Assembly: GCF_051020985.1 (NCBI RefSeq)
Contig: NC_135012.1
Coordinates: 9,674,451-9,738,450 of the forward strand
DNA: 64,000 nucleotides
Direction of reading: 5' to 3'
Source: Nomia melanderi
Lineage: Eukaryota; Arthropoda; Insecta; Hymenoptera; Halictidae
Made by a program: the position numbers and the translations under genes. The notes beneath the pieces were generated by a model that was not told where the DNA came from, did no database searches, and was given only the letters and a program-made list of their open reading frames with translations. Positions within the stretch are counted from its first letter, which is position 1; every line of letters begins with the position of its first letter. This document shows positions 1 through 13,399 of this stretch, piece after piece.

Positions 1-121
1 GCGGTCGCTTTGACAAATATTTGGACATCTCGAGCATACAGCGATGCCTCGGGCATTACGAAACCTAAGCTCCTGTAACTTCTTAACTGGCCGATCCGTA
101 TTATCCCAAAGCGATTTCGGG

Positions 122-194
122 ATTATTATTATTATTATTATTATTATTGTTGTTGTTGTTATTATTATTATTATTGTTATTATTATTACTATTA
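122..194. repeat. ATT/TTG trinucleotide microsatellite
   Basis: About 70 bases made almost entirely of TAT/ATT triplets, with a central run of TGT/TTG triplets, directly visible. It is a simple repeat with no coding interpretation. Confidence 0.95.
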
Positions 195-2834
195 CACTTT
201 TGTTAATGTTATTCTTTTGTTAGATATAAGCTGTTAACATTAAAACTACTGGTGAAATTGACCCACTTCAGAATTTCTATTTTGTATTTAAATTATGAAG
301 GCGTTTTTGTAGAAATTTGTTAATCAATTTTGTATATTTGTACAGATACATGATTAGGAGATTCTTCGAATCTCAAGAAAGCTATTGTTTTAATTTTTAT
401 AAAAAATTGGAAATAAGGCATTCTAACTGCTCAGTAGTTTTAGTGTTTCATTGTCGATTATCAGAGTAACTTGTTGGAAAAAGGTTTTTCTCAACCGTGC
501 GTAATAATTATTTCTTGCATGGTCTTTTAAAAACGTACTGCCAACATTCGTATAATTTTCTTATACGAATTTGAGTTTGGAAATGATACTAGGAACACCG
601 CTGAAAATACATAGTCCCTTCTGACTTATTTAACACTTTGCACGCTGTGACTTGGAATATGTCTCATTTACCTATGTAGAGAACATTTTTATATTTTTCT
701 CGTATATACAGGTAAAAACACGTTGGCAGAAGTGCATCGAATCGAATAGAGCGTATTTTCATCGAGCAGACCTCTTTTGGAACAAGTAATTTCTTCCCCT
801 TTTTCCCGTATAATCCGACATTTCATATTACACGACCTAATATTTTCATATGAAGTTCGCTTTGTTTGTCGATGACGGACTTTTGGATCGTTCGGGGAAT
901 TTGTGGAGAGATTGAACGGATTTTTTAAAGTTCGCGAAAATGAATTGGTTTTTCGGAAAGTGAGGATTGGTAGATTGGTTTTTTTGTAATTGGTAAATCG
1001 TTGGTTGTTACGCGTTTGTGGAAAATTTGAGGGTGAAAAATACAGATTGCGTGGAATATGAAGCAGTATGTGAGATATTTGGAATTTAGGAAATTTGGAT
1101 TTTAGGAAAAATCATTTTCCATAAATTCTAATGTATTCTAAGTATTTGCCAAGGAAATCTATCTTTTAGAAATTCTAATTCTCCATAATTTCCTGGATTA
1201 TGTTTTTAAACATTTGAATTTGCATAAAGATTTGTAATCTATTAATTTAGTTGGAAGTATTAGTTAACGATGCAAATACTTTCGACTGTAAATATGAGCA
1301 TCTTTTAATTATAAAAATTTAATTATAATTCACTGCGAATGCACATAACTGCGATGAACGCGAAGCAATGTTTCATCAATTTGAATTGGGCACTATTATT
1401 TTACTGGGTAATGAAACCAATGATATAAAAAAAGTATTAAATAATACCGAACGTATATTACAACCCAATGGTTTTTATTGTTAAACGTTCGAGGATGTTA
1501 CTTTGCGATGATTAAAACGTGATTCATTATATTTTTAATAAAATGTTATTTGCTAGAATGTAGGCTGAACATGTTTTATTCTCACCCTTTGTACTTCGTA
1601 GCATTGAAAGTTGAAATTCATTATATTGAAAGAAAAATTGATATATCTGACAATGCGATGAGAAATGTTCGTGACAGCTTATTGCAAGTAATGATAAATG
1701 TATTACGAAATATATTATCTTCGTTTCCACCATAAAGCGAGCCAATAAGTTGGTTAACAATGCCTTGTACACTGAAATTCAATAAATTTCGATGACCTTT
1801 ATGAATGGTCAAAACGTATTAAAGATGAAACGAAAACATATTTAGTAATACAAAACTTCATATCTTAATTTATCAAAAATTATTATACCATGTACATTTC
1901 ATTGAATTCGATGGAACTAATCGCAACGTTACAATAATTTACTCCATAATTCTTAACAATACAATCACAAATATAAACAATATTATAGATTACAAATAAC
2001 AAATTTTATATTATAAACAATGTTTCTACAATCCCTAAACTTAAACGTATTTTCTAGAGTACTATTCCATTAACTCTAATCTCTGAACTTAAATATATTC
2101 ACTCAAATACTACACTATTAAGGCATTTATCATACACGTACCTTTATCGCTCGCATTAAAATCTGTACACGTAAAGCAACTCCACATTTACGAGCGTAAT
2201 TATAATGGGACAGGAATAAAATGTTAAATCTCGTTCAATTCTCTACAGCGGCCATTAGTCCGATTTTAAAAATCAACGTCACGTTTCATCGAGCAAATAT
2301 CACTTTCGTTCGCTCCCCAAACACCACAGAATACGTTCGAATTCATGAATCGAATATTCAAATTCTTTCGGGACCGGCCGCGCCCGATCAATTTTTCATT
2401 TCGCGTCGAAACGCGAATAACAATGCAGCTATATCGATCAGGTGGTCCGTAATGATTAAGGAAGTTCACCGGTGGCAGAGTAAACTTGACACCGGGCCTG
2501 CGTCTGACTAATCACTGACTTCGACTACTGACTTCGCTACGGCCTTCCCGTAACCCGCGAACCGTAACGTCGCTATATTATATATCATTCTGTCACTTTG
2601 CACATTAATCGTCAGCATCATCCTATCAAGCGAATTACCCGCGCGTTCGACGTGTTAATGCGTAGTAAATTACTGACGGACGAGGAAATATTGACATTCG
2701 GAAGCGTTTATCATCGATCGTTTTTCGCTTTGTAGAATTTCGAACGAATACGACCGCGTTAAAGATGATTGATAATGGAGGGTTAACCGACCGTTGGAGA
2801 ATTGTTTCGACCGATTCGTAGCAAGTGTGTTTGT

Positions 2835-3100
2835 ATAAAACTGTTTTTGTAACTTTCGTGTTCGAAGTAAAGAATTTTTTTATTTATTCCACTTTTTCGA
2901 TGTTTGGATTTTTTTTAGGTTTGGGAAAGAAAGTTGGATGTAGCTAAATAAAATAGTTTTTGAAACTTTTCTGTTCAAAGTAAAGAATTTTTCAATTTAT
3001 TCCACTTTTTCGATTAATTTTTTCTAGGTTTGGGAAAGAAAGTTGGATGTAGCTAAATAAAATTGTTTTTGAAACTTTTCTGTTCAAATTATAGTATTTC
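2835..3100. repeat. Tandem duplication, about 109-bp unit
   Basis: The block containing GGTTTGGGAAAGAAAG followed by TTGGATGTAGCTAAATAAAA occurs at 2918 and again at 3027, an offset of 109 bases. The flanking AACTTT-TGTTC-AAG and TTTATTCCACTTTTTCGA segments also recur. About 2.3 copies are present, the outermost partial ones more diverged. Confidence 0.9.
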
Positions 3101-6100
3101 GAATTTTAATTACTATTTATTTTTTCAAGGTTTCGTTCACTGGTTATTATAGTCAATTATTATAACAATATTTTATGAATTACTAGTCTACACGATTATT
3201 CAGAATTTTTATTTTAATTAAAAATTCAATTATTTAAACTGTATTTATTGACTGCAATTCAGAGTAATTTGTTGCTCACTGCCTGCAACAAGACAGTATA
3301 ATATTTATCAGAAAAATGTACAATGCTAAAAAAATGTATTAATTTTTCGTGTTTCAATAAATAATGCCGCACATTCAATATTATTTACTAATGTTAATAA
3401 AATAAAAATCTAACGCACCTGATATTAAATATGAAACTGAAAAAATTTTCAATAATTACGTGTAGAAGACCATTTATATCAATATATCACTTTAAGCGTT
3501 TATTTAATTAATTCGAATATTTCTACAGAACTTTTTTCAAGTTTTCACTCAAATTTCTGTATAAATTTATGAATTGTCAAATTGTGTTTCGCCGGTGGAC
3601 AGTTGTCGACATTCTTACTCGCAGGTAAACATATCGGTAATCTCGTAAAATGTGAGCTACGACGATGGATTTATTTATGGCTACGATAATTTACATCCAC
3701 GTCCATTAATTCGCGAATTGTTGAAAATGTCGCGTTTGTCGGGGCAGCGGTGCATTGTAATCTACGCACCTGAGTGATGTTTCACGGTTCTTGACGCGTT
3801 TGAAAATCACACCGAACAACCGCGTAAGTTACTTTTCCAGTTGGTGAAACGTTTCGATACTTTTACCGCAAATATGAGCAAATAAAATTGTGCAACGCTG
3901 TGCGTGTATACGAGCTCCGTTGTCATGGCTTTTGCGAATATTTACATTGCACATATAATATACTGGAAGGTTTAAAACGTTCAACGACGTGCGATATTTG
4001 TGAGACACGCGTCATTTCATAAATCATCCGAATTAATTAGTATTAGTTTTTTAAATCCGGAGATCGATATTTCCAGCCACTTCTCTGAAAAGTGTAAGCA
4101 TAGTAACATTTTTAACTAGTTAAGCGATTAATATATATATAAGAATATTACATATTTTAATTATATCAGTATGAACATTGTAATTTGATTTTTGTAAAAA
4201 TTGATTTCTACGGTTTTTCAAAAGTTGCGGACTTTTTGAAAGTTTTGGAAAGATGATATCTATTTAATAGACGATAATGTAATTAATTTAATCAATGAGT
4301 GAAACTGTAATGTATTTAGTTTGGTGGTAGAGTCGAATTGCAGTAGAATTATTATTATGTATATGAATTTATAGAATAATTTAGATAATGTATCAGCATT
4401 TCAGTATTATAATTAGATAATTACGAAGAAGTGGTTTGCAGGAAGCCTTCCTGAAAAATTCTTAAAAAGTGATTCATCGTTTCAATTTTTAATTTCATCA
4501 ATTTAATTATTTTCAAAAAATTTGATAAATTAAATCGGAAGAATAATCACCAGTAACATATCTACATAAATAAAATTAACGTTGCATCTTTAAATTGTTC
4601 TAATGCAATTCATTTCGTAATATTATTGTATTAGAATGACGAAGTTCTAGAGAATTTTAAGTGAGTCTAATATAATTTTCAGGGAAGTAGTTCCATGTAA
4701 ATTATTATGTGTTCTGCGAACCTACCCACAATGACCTTTTATATCAGCAGAACTCTCAGGGGGATGATCGATTCATTGCACAATAATCGACGTGTATATA
4801 CGTAATTGCATCTGGGGCATTGTTTGCAGAGAACTGGCTGTTCAGCAGACAGCAGCGTGTTGGCTTCTTGTTAGCTGAAATCCAAACCCAATGTTACCAT
4901 TCCTGGTGTAATCAGTAAATGTTCGAAGGTCGAATTGAATAACGTAATAAGAATCAAGGAAAGCATCGTGAAAAGCAGACATGAAGCTACAATAGATTAT
5001 TGTTAAACGTCAACGAATATAAATAATTCTCTAACATTTGTAATTCTAATTTCATTCATTTCGAATGTACTACTTTGAATCTATATATTTCTACTATTAA
5101 TTATTGTCTAGAGATTTCGTAAAATAAACTTCGTCAGCAATTCGTGTAAATAATTCATTAGCTTAATGAATATCTTTTCAATCGTCACGACATACTTAAG
5201 AAAATGTAAATGTTAAAAATTTCTACAGAAGAGATCTCGTAAATGTAAATATTATTAAAATAGAAACTGTTCAAACAAATACCATTATTACTAATTGTGC
5301 TACGTTTGCTTCAATCACAAGGAAAAGTTTCTTACAGCTTTCATTGATCTATCGATCCATATTTATTAAGCCTATTAGTACCACCAACTTCTAAATTGTT
5401 CAGCGACCTTTAAAATTCTAAATTTTACAATAAACTTTCAACGTTCCAAATTTAACAACGAACTTCGAAAGTTCCAACCCCTACATCAAATTCCCCTATC
5501 AAACCACCGAAATACCGCGATCCCGTCAATAACATTAATACTTCAAATTTCGACATGCGTTTCACTTCTCGTTCTTCGTGAGGCAGACTGCAATTACACT
5601 TTAGATGTTAGGGAATGACGATAACGAAGGAAACGTTGCTCGCGCAGCGAAAACTGATTCCCAAGTATTTCTGAGAACTTTCCTCGCGATTTGCAGTTTC
5701 TTGGCAAACACTCGGATCGCTGGCGTTTAAGCGTTTCACCCCGGCCGATTACCAAGAATCAAATCCTTTCCCCGAGACACACTTGCGCCCGGCTTTTTAT
5801 ATCTAAACTTTACATCTGTCGAGTTTCTTAAGGCGACGGTGTACCTCGTCCCCTTATCTGCTCGCCGTTCGGTTTCATTTAAACTTTTTAAACGGTGTCC
5901 TTTTTTTATTTTTCTTCAGTTTTGCGTTTTGTTTTGCTTTTTTTAAATTCTTTTAAATTATCCTTGGTTTGCATAATTCGAGAAAGAGACCAGTGGAGGA
6001 TACGCGGTTCGCGGTCCCACGCTGTGGCTTTGCTTGCGGTTTGTTCGACCCTACACATGATACTTGAAAAAATAATAAGACGCTTAAGATTAGCCGTATG

Positions 6101-6516
6101 TGTACACATGGCGCAGTGTTGTAAAGAATAATTTTGTTACGTGGAATTAGTTATAGAATATAAACGATCGTATAATAATAATCCTTCTTTGATTTTGAGG
6201 AAGGATTGTTAACGTATTTCCCCTCCCCCTAAATCAAAGAGAGGCAAGAACAGCTGTTTTCAAGTGGAATTGAAGCTTTTCAATGAAAGAAATAAGATAA
6301 GCACTGATAATAATAATAATTGCCGCTTGAACTGTCAGCCGTAAGTAAAGATCCCCGTCTGGTACAATTTTCTTTTATCTTTAAGGCGTTTTCTAGCATT
6401 GATGGGAGGGTTAAATGGCTGAAATACGAAGAAAATGTGTAAACAAATGGTAAATTGGGTAACCGAAAATTATAACGAACTCGATATATTACATTTACAA
6501 ACGTTCAGTGTTGGTA

Positions 6517-6731
6517 TTAACACTGAAACTACCAGGCAGGTCAAAATGATCCGTTCCTGATTATTTTGCTATTATTAAAAAGGTAACAGATGTTTCTCCG
6601 AGAAATTACTAAAGAAACTGATTTAGCATCAGACAAACTGAATCGTAAATCAATTAAAGTTCGAATAGATTCTTGGAGTTCCTGTAAAGTAATTCCAAAA
6701 AGTGTGTTCAACTGCTCGGTTTTAGTGTTAA
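6517..6731 (+). mobile_element. TTAA-flanked MITE, family A, copy 1
   Basis: A 215-bp element begins with TTAA then CACTGAAACTACCAGGCAGG and ends with CTGCTCGGTTTTAGTG then TTAA. The inner sequence matches other copies at about 15.7, 19.0, 46.6 and 60.2 kb, including TCAAAATGA-CC-TTCCTGATT, a GTAACAGATGTTTCTC segment and AAATCAATTAAAGT. TTAA target duplication with no coding capacity is what is expected of a non-autonomous piggyBac-type element. The superfamily assignment is inferred from target site and size only. Confidence 0.8.
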
Positions 6732-7531
6732 TTACACCGAGAGTGTGGTTGTAAATCAGAAATATTAGAAATGTTGGTAAACCGTTGGAACTTTCAAATG
6801 TTCGAATGACTGAAAGCTCCCCAATCGAAAGTACAATCAATATCTCATCGATCAGCCGTTAAAGAGCTGGCTCTCGCAATTCCCTTAAGTAACTAATGAA
6901 GAATAATAACCCGTTGCCACATCCTTTCGGAGTAATCCCTTCCAGCGGGTTGCGCCTTCGGTTCGGTTTAAAGTTACTTTCGGGTTACCCGGCTCCATTC
7001 ATTCGGATCGAATCACATTATAATTACCATGCGATTTTTTATTTTTAGCCGCGGCCCTTTCACAGTGCCGGACGTGCAACGAATCGAAATGAAATTTAAG
7101 GAGGCACCGGATATCACAGCAATATTTCCCAATTTAATCAGAATCCGCTCGGACGCCGGCCACGCGCGTTTGACTTTTACCGCAATTTATTTAGCAATTT
7201 CGCATTAATTAACCCGACGACGTGCAATCGATGCACTTTTAAACTTTCCGACAGTTTGTGTTCAAGATTACGATTTGTTCATCGTGTCTTGTTTGTTAAT
7301 TAAATTATTTTGGTGTTCTTAATATTTTTAGACGATTCAAATCTGTTTGAATGTGATGTATATAATTACAGATACGATCGGAAATCATAAAAATTTTCAA
7401 TTTGAATAGAGGCAGGATGATGAAATAAAAATTGCAATACTTGCGAGTGGAGAATCAATTGATTAAATATATGTAGCGTTCTTTTTTGCCGTTCGCGCAT
7501 GTTTAATTGGATTTCTTTTACATTGTTCCAG

Positions 7532-7623
7532 GTGGATCGGCGACTGTGACAAAATGGTGGATCGGCAAAAAGTGTTTCTAATGGTGTTACTAGCTCTCCT
7601 AATTTATCCGAACGATATCTTTG
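7532..7623 (+). CDS. DIP/lachesin-type Ig protein, first coding exon (signal peptide)
   Basis: This exon follows the acceptor CATTGTTCCAG and ends at the donor G|GTATGT. The start ATG is at 7554, in the context ACAAAATGG. It encodes 23 residues plus the first base of a Gly codon: a basic start (MVDRQK), then a hydrophobic core (VFLMVLLALLIYP) typical of a secretory signal peptide. The leftover G joins GC at the start of the exon at 34950 to make Gly, so phase supports the link. The acceptor just before the ATG implies an upstream non-coding exon. The protein is expected to be exported to the neuronal surface. An in-frame ATG at codon 10 is a less likely start because it would discard the basic part of the signal. 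Confidence 0.8.
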
Positions 7624-10600
7624 GTATGTTTTTTTAAAATAAAAGTAATATATATAGATATGTACAATATAAAATATATTCTAATTAGACTGCAAATTTT
7701 TATGCAAATATATACTTTTATATATAGACATCAGCTGAGTAAAGTTGTATATTAAATTTCGTTTCTCATTTTAGTCAAATAGAAAAAGTGCATTTATAAG
7801 TACGCTATAATTACAATATGTTTACAGTCTAATTATAATAACATTAGTTCGAAAATATATTTCACAATAAATATTTTAGAAAAAACATTTATAATAAATT
7901 CACTACTAAAGTATGCAAAATATTACGTAGGAAACAATTTATTAGAGTAATAATAATTTCAAATTATTCTTGTCGATTAAAAAATGTTTTAACGGTACAA
8001 TTACAATTTTACTGTTAGAAATATTCAAAACTGCGCGTCATACTTCAGAATATTCATTGCTTGTTTTATGAATCGATATGATTTTCATTTCGTGTGATAT
8101 TGTTCTTGTCTCTCCGAATTGATTAAAATGGAATTTATCTGTTTTCCAAAATATTTATTTCTCTTAATATAATTAATTAAATAATGATACAACTATAAAA
8201 ATAAATAAAGTTTATTTAATAAATAATAATACCCTTCTCACTGATACTTTACAAGAAACATTTCATGTATGAGCAGCTCACTGGCCAAATCGATTAACTC
8301 CATTTTTTACATCCTTTCAGATGTTATCATTAAACCGCCTCATTAGCTCTTAACTTTTCATACTTAATATAAATTTCATTATGACTGGATTTAGTACCAT
8401 GAAATAATAAAAAGTCTTTTGGTCATGGAAAAATCGCAATAATAATAAAAGTCACTTCAAGAATATACTCTTTTATGTATTCTACATATTTCTTAGCTTG
8501 AACCTACACCACTGTTATTCAAGTAAAATACATTCTATTACAATGATTCAATTTTCCATTGAAAAGGGAATTTCAAAAATCAATACACAACTATCATCAT
8601 TTTCCTCGACTTTTCGTTTTGTGGAGTTAATCGATTTGTTCAATGAGTAGCTCATATGTAAGCACGTACATGAGTCACCATAAATCTTAACCTACCTTTC
8701 ACCGAAGTAACGGCAATTCCAAATAACTACTTTCCTAACGACCGAATAAATCCTCGATAGGAATACTCGCAAAAGAAACCATCCCCAAAGAAAGGTCGCA
8801 AAACCAATACAAAAATAGAGGAAATTCTGGAAAAAAAACAATACCGAGATTTTCGAATCGTATTTGCAGGCTCAAGGGATCTGTGTTAGTCAAGTGTGTC
8901 GGTTTTTAAAAGCCCGTTCATCCATTTTCGACAACCGTAGAAACGACAAATCCGGATGACCCGGGGAGAGAAACCGTCTATCCGCGCGACTGTGCGGCGA
9001 CCCCGGTGTCAGTTAACGTGAAAATTTCTTTGCCGGGGAGAATTTTAAAAGCGGCTGAACTCCGCGCCCGCGCGCACGACGCGACGAGGTTATGATGCAT
9101 CGCGGGTCGCGCGACCAATTTCGCAACTAAGCCGTTCACTTCACGACCACCTGTAAATACAATACCGGAACTAATCCGCTTTTGAAACGCACCGCTGTCA
9201 CCGACGATACACGATGATATTGGTCTTACGACCCTTCCCCTTCCGGTGAAATATTACTTTTTGCGAATGCCAGCCCGCGCCGCCTGCACCTACCCTTGCC
9301 AACGGCGGACCGGATGAATCGTCAAGTCTCCGGGAAATATCGTCGACTAGGAAAAACTGGGCCCTGTGCTCCCTGCGAGTTTATCCTGAACAATCAGGCC
9401 GATACACTATGTGTGTGTGAGTGTATGTGCAACAAGAAGAGGGTCGAGGGATGATTCTTTGGTTTCCGAACGTGATTAGGATGCTGTGTTCATGCAGATT
9501 TCTGTTTCTTTGTGGGATGAGTTAGCTTACTTTGACAGTTTAACTTTTTATCCTACAATGCTGTGGCGAATATTTTAAATAGACTTTAAATACAGTTATG
9601 AATGTCACTAATTTCGTTTAAATTGAGAGTAACTTCTGTAATATTGAGTTAGACTTGGAATGAAAATTTTCAACTAAATCCGATTGATTTAAATGTTACT
9701 TGTCTGTTATCAATCCTTAAACTTTAGAGTAAACTTAGATAAAAAATAAGCGTCAAATTCTTATCTTTTTCTACTGAATTATTAGCTATAAAATAGCTTC
9801 GTCAAGCTCAGTTATCAAGCAAGATAACCGATGTCGAATGAAAATGTTTAATGTAACTAAGTTGATAGTAGTGCAATGGATTGTAACGCCAAAAATGAAT
9901 GAACAATTGTTAAGATTTTCATGGCGCTTAAATGTTAATTTTCTATTATCAATTGTGGCACTTCGAAGCAACAGTAGACATACAATGAACGTTGAACTTT
10001 TTTCATTTTCGATAAGCAGTTCTGTCGAGCGTAATTATGAGAGAAATTATATTAGTACGAGTGGTTAGAGTAGGTAAAAGAAGAAAAGGAATTAAGTGAG
10101 CTCTTCAAAAATTGGATCAAAATAGATCCGAGTAATATCGAAGAGTTAAAATGACAAGTAAACAGAATTTGAAAGGTTACGCTCTTCCATTTATCCATTT
10201 GAATTCCCCTATACTCGTTGACAAATACGACAACGAAGGACGACAATTACCTTCTCAGTTTCCCCGCTTTATTACATCAAGTTCCGGCAGCTAGCCTCCT
10301 TATGAAAGCTTGTAATGCGAGCGCGTATCATGGTCCCCCCTCGCCCCTCCCGAATTAAGTACACTCCTAGATGAATTGCAACTTTGCTTCAACTTTTCTT
10401 ACGCTCCATTATCTGCTGATTCGCCCGTGGAAGATAAATGGATAATTGAAGCAAACGCAATAATCTTTGCGCGAGAGAGATGCTTCGTACACTGAATAAG
10501 AAACTGCTTGGCTTTATCAGAAATCTATTGTTGCTGATACTGACAAGTTGTGTCTTGGTGAAACTGTCATTAATAAATAATATAGTTAGTATAATAATTT

Positions 10601-10947
10601 GTGAACGAGGTATCAAGCAATAATGGATTTTATTATGAATTTCGTTGTAACAATTTCTGAGTTATTGATACAATATTTTAGTTATTCTCCTCAACTCTTA
10701 ATTGGTTAGAGAACTAGTTGGTGTATATAAGTAGGTAGAGAAATGAAATGCTAATCTAAGTACTGAAAATTTGATGTGAAGTTAACTGGAATATTTATTT
10801 TCCTGTGTTAATATGTTAAGAGCTGCGAATAATGTAACTTAAAGAAGTTAAAGCGTTCTTATGGCGAATTATATTCAACTAAAAAGATAACCGTGATGAA
10901 AACTGAAAATAATCGAAAAAAATTCCTTTTAATTTATTTATATAAAA

Positions 10948-10965
10948 ATATATATATATATATAT
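10948..10965. repeat. TA dinucleotide microsatellite
   Basis: A short uninterrupted run of alternating A and T, directly visible. Confidence 0.9.
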
Positions 10966-11921
10966 GGGTTAGGTTAAGGAAGCGATAAAGGTACATGTAA
11001 AATTATTTAAAACTTTCCTTCGAAAAATTAAAACGGGATAAAAATGCTTTTTCAAGCAGTTCAATTCACTTTTTCAGAAACCAGAATGCGCAGAATTTCT
11101 CAAGGAGTCGCATCTCGTAGGGAAACAGCAACGTTAAGTGATTTACAGATCGTAACGCACGCGAGCTCCGTAGACTCTCGGAATCAGTTGCGTAGGCGCG
11201 AGAGCGCAGACATGAATTATTCTTTGACAATTCCGGGCCTTAGGTTCCCGTGCAATTTACAAGTGCGCGGCGCGCAGCCGTGTTTAAGGTTTCCTGGAGG
11301 ATGCATAACGCTGCGAAAGTCGCGATTACGTCGAATAGTTCGCGACGCCGAACTCGTTCGAAACAAGCATCGGGGCTTTATTGTAAACGCGGAACTACTG
11401 CCTCGCGATCGCGGTTATTCCGTGTAGTTCCACGGGGAAGTATCCGAACCTTCCCAGCGTTCCGCGAAGGGAAGAGGAGCGGAGATAACGTTGCACGCCG
11501 GTACAAAGAATGACGTTGCGCCCTCAGTATCGGCCACCAATTCCTATTGATTGGCCCGGCCATGATGAAAGTGGAATCTTGCGAAGGGAACCTTGGAAAT
11601 AGTAAACTTTAAGTATTCAACAACCTGTATATTTCCTTATTTATTATTCAGTTCTACTTAAAATGCCATTTATCGTGTTTGTATGGTTTCTAACAATATT
11701 TAACACCTTGCTGACCGGTCGCGATTTAACACGTATTTCCACGATCCCAACCGTTCACGAAGTTGCATTCTGCTTCGTTGATTTTTATCTGAAGGTAATA
11801 TGTTTTAAGCATTTCAACGTATATGTAAATGAAGCATGTACATTGAAATTTAAGATCGTCCTCGGCTAAAATTACCGTCAGGTCTAAACAAGGCTAATTC
11901 GATACCTTCGGTTGACTAACG

Positions 11922-12138
11922 TTAACATTAGAACTACCGAACATTTATTACGATCAGTGTGTAATTCTTATAAAAATTGTAGCAATAGGTTACTTGAGTT
12001 TTTCCGGATATTCGTTATACTATTCAAGTGATAATATTTATCTTCAAGGTGATAACGAATATTCAATGCTTTTAAGATAATAATTTCGAAACAAATCTAA
12101 ATCATTCGTTTTGACTGGTACGGTGATTCTAGTGTTAA
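11922..12138 (+). mobile_element. TTAA-flanked MITE, family B, complete copy
   Basis: A 217-bp element starts TTAA-CATTAGAACTACCG and ends CGGTGATTCTAGTG-TTAA, so the ends are inverted repeats flanked by TTAA. The inside carries an imperfect hairpin (GATATTCGTTATACTATTC against GATAACGAATATTCAATG). A second, 3'-truncated copy is at 62710. The termini resemble family A (CACTAAAACTACCG) but the interiors differ, so the two families were probably mobilised by the same or related transposases. That last point is inference. Confidence 0.8.
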
Positions 12139-13045
12139 TGAAATTTTAAAGGAAGTGAAAGCAGGATTTGAAAGTTCGAAAAGTATTTCCTGTTAATAAA
12201 TTAATTTTTGTACTTGAAAGATATTTTTTCTGTTTAGTCGTAAGCTCTGAGTTTTAAAACGAAAGATTAAGAATATTTGAAATGATCACACTATTTTATA
12301 AACAAATTACAAATCAAACATTTCATTCTCTACACTCTACGAAGACTATGAAAAGTATAACACAAAACCAGCAACAAACATACATTACAAAAAACTGTTC
12401 AAACTTCGAAACTATTCTTCAAACTCCATTCTCAATCTACAAAAATTTCGTACATTTGCTGTTAAGAAACAACACAGTGTCTCAAGGAAAAGAGAGAAAA
12501 CGCGCGTTCCCAAGATTCATCGAGATTGTCGTGTTTCTACTACGGAGATCTCCGTTTCGTCGCAACTCTTCCAACTCTCTTAACGCTTCTTAAGCGTCCG
12601 CAGTCCCACGACATTCGCCTTCGTACGTCCCGTCGCCATGCAAAGTCGTTCTCGTCTTTGCTCGATCAGCGGTTCTCTCGCAACAGATTTTTTGCGGTCC
12701 TCCCGGAACTCTGTCCCTCTCTTTCAGAGATTCCTCTGCTGTCGCTGTCTCTTTTTCGTCATTTGCCAGTCACGGATGTTCTTCCTCTATTGCACGGGAT
12801 CCACGAAACGTTTGTCGTCCACTTCGTCATTCATCGTGGCCTCCTGCGGTGGAGCAACGCGCCCCCTCTTTGCCAGGCGAACCCTCAAAATTGGGGATGC
12901 TGGGAGAGAGACTGGCGAGCATGACTCGGATCCTCGATCTAGAGATTCCTCGGTTGGCCAGCCGTGCTGTAATCCGTACGGTGAACGTACATGCTCCTAG
13001 GTTACAATTATCAAATGTTTTAAAATTTGTATACTTGATTTACAA

Positions 13046-13399
13046 GTGATTGTCATTGGAGGTGAAGATGAACTTCACGTAAACAAAGTGAGTTTATATG
13101 AAAATCGACCACACATGACATTTGATAACGTGGTACAACCTGAACAGGAATTTGAACTTTGCGTGGATACGTATGGAGTACATCAGTATTTCCCTAAGGT
13201 GGTAAAATTTTCATCTGTAAATCATTTAAGTTTACATTTTACGGGACGCGGAGGACAGGATAAAATAAAAATTTATTATATTGGATTGAAAGGGGAATGG
13301 ACAGCTGCGCATCAACATGGAGTCGCTATTTGTACTTATGAATTATTACCACAGAAAAGTGAAGAACTTAAGGACAACAGAGAAATTGAGAGCAATTGA
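13046..13399 (+). pseudogene. PITH-domain (PITHD1-like) C-terminal retrocopy with an intact frame
   Basis: This stretch encodes 117 stop-free codons ending at TGA 13397-13399. It starts VIVIGGEDE and contains the C-terminal half of a PITH (DUF1000) domain. Recognisable blocks are MTFDN, EQEFEL, KVVKFSSVNHLSLHF, IKIYYIGLKGEW and a GVAICTYE segment near the end. PITH proteins such as PITHD1 and the thioredoxin-like TXNL1 tail are cytosolic and proteasome-linked. Homology begins abruptly at about 13046: upstream frames show no PITH N-terminal half, and no introns interrupt the match. This fits a 5'-truncated processed copy inside intron 1. The alternative is a genuine last exon, because TTGATTTACAAG just upstream could be an acceptor. 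No long poly(A) tail is visible. Family identity is confident; status as pseudogene, expressed retrogene or exon is uncertain. Confidence 0.65.

Larger units (their letters stand above)
1..7531. other. Upstream non-coding region or 5'UTR intron of the DIP-like gene
   Basis: No protein-coding exon could be recognised here. The stretch is AT-rich and holds an ATT/TTG triplet microsatellite near its left end, a two-copy tandem duplication at about 2.8-3.1 kb and a TTAA-flanked short element at about 6.5 kb. Because a polypyrimidine-AG acceptor sits directly before the first coding exon at 7532, at least part of this region is probably intron following an unseen 5'UTR exon. That is inference; no promoter or first exon could be pinned down. 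Confidence 0.5.

Noticed and set aside
11044..11513. 127- and 87-codon Arg-rich frames
   Set aside because: Chance frames in a CpG-rich patch. Arg and Ala/Ser bias matches CGN/GCN composition and no family is recognised.
12526..13049. Frames of 66-132 codons just upstream of the PITH retrocopy, considered as its missing 5' half
   Set aside because: None resembles the N-terminal PITH region in any phase. The homology starts abruptly at about 13046.
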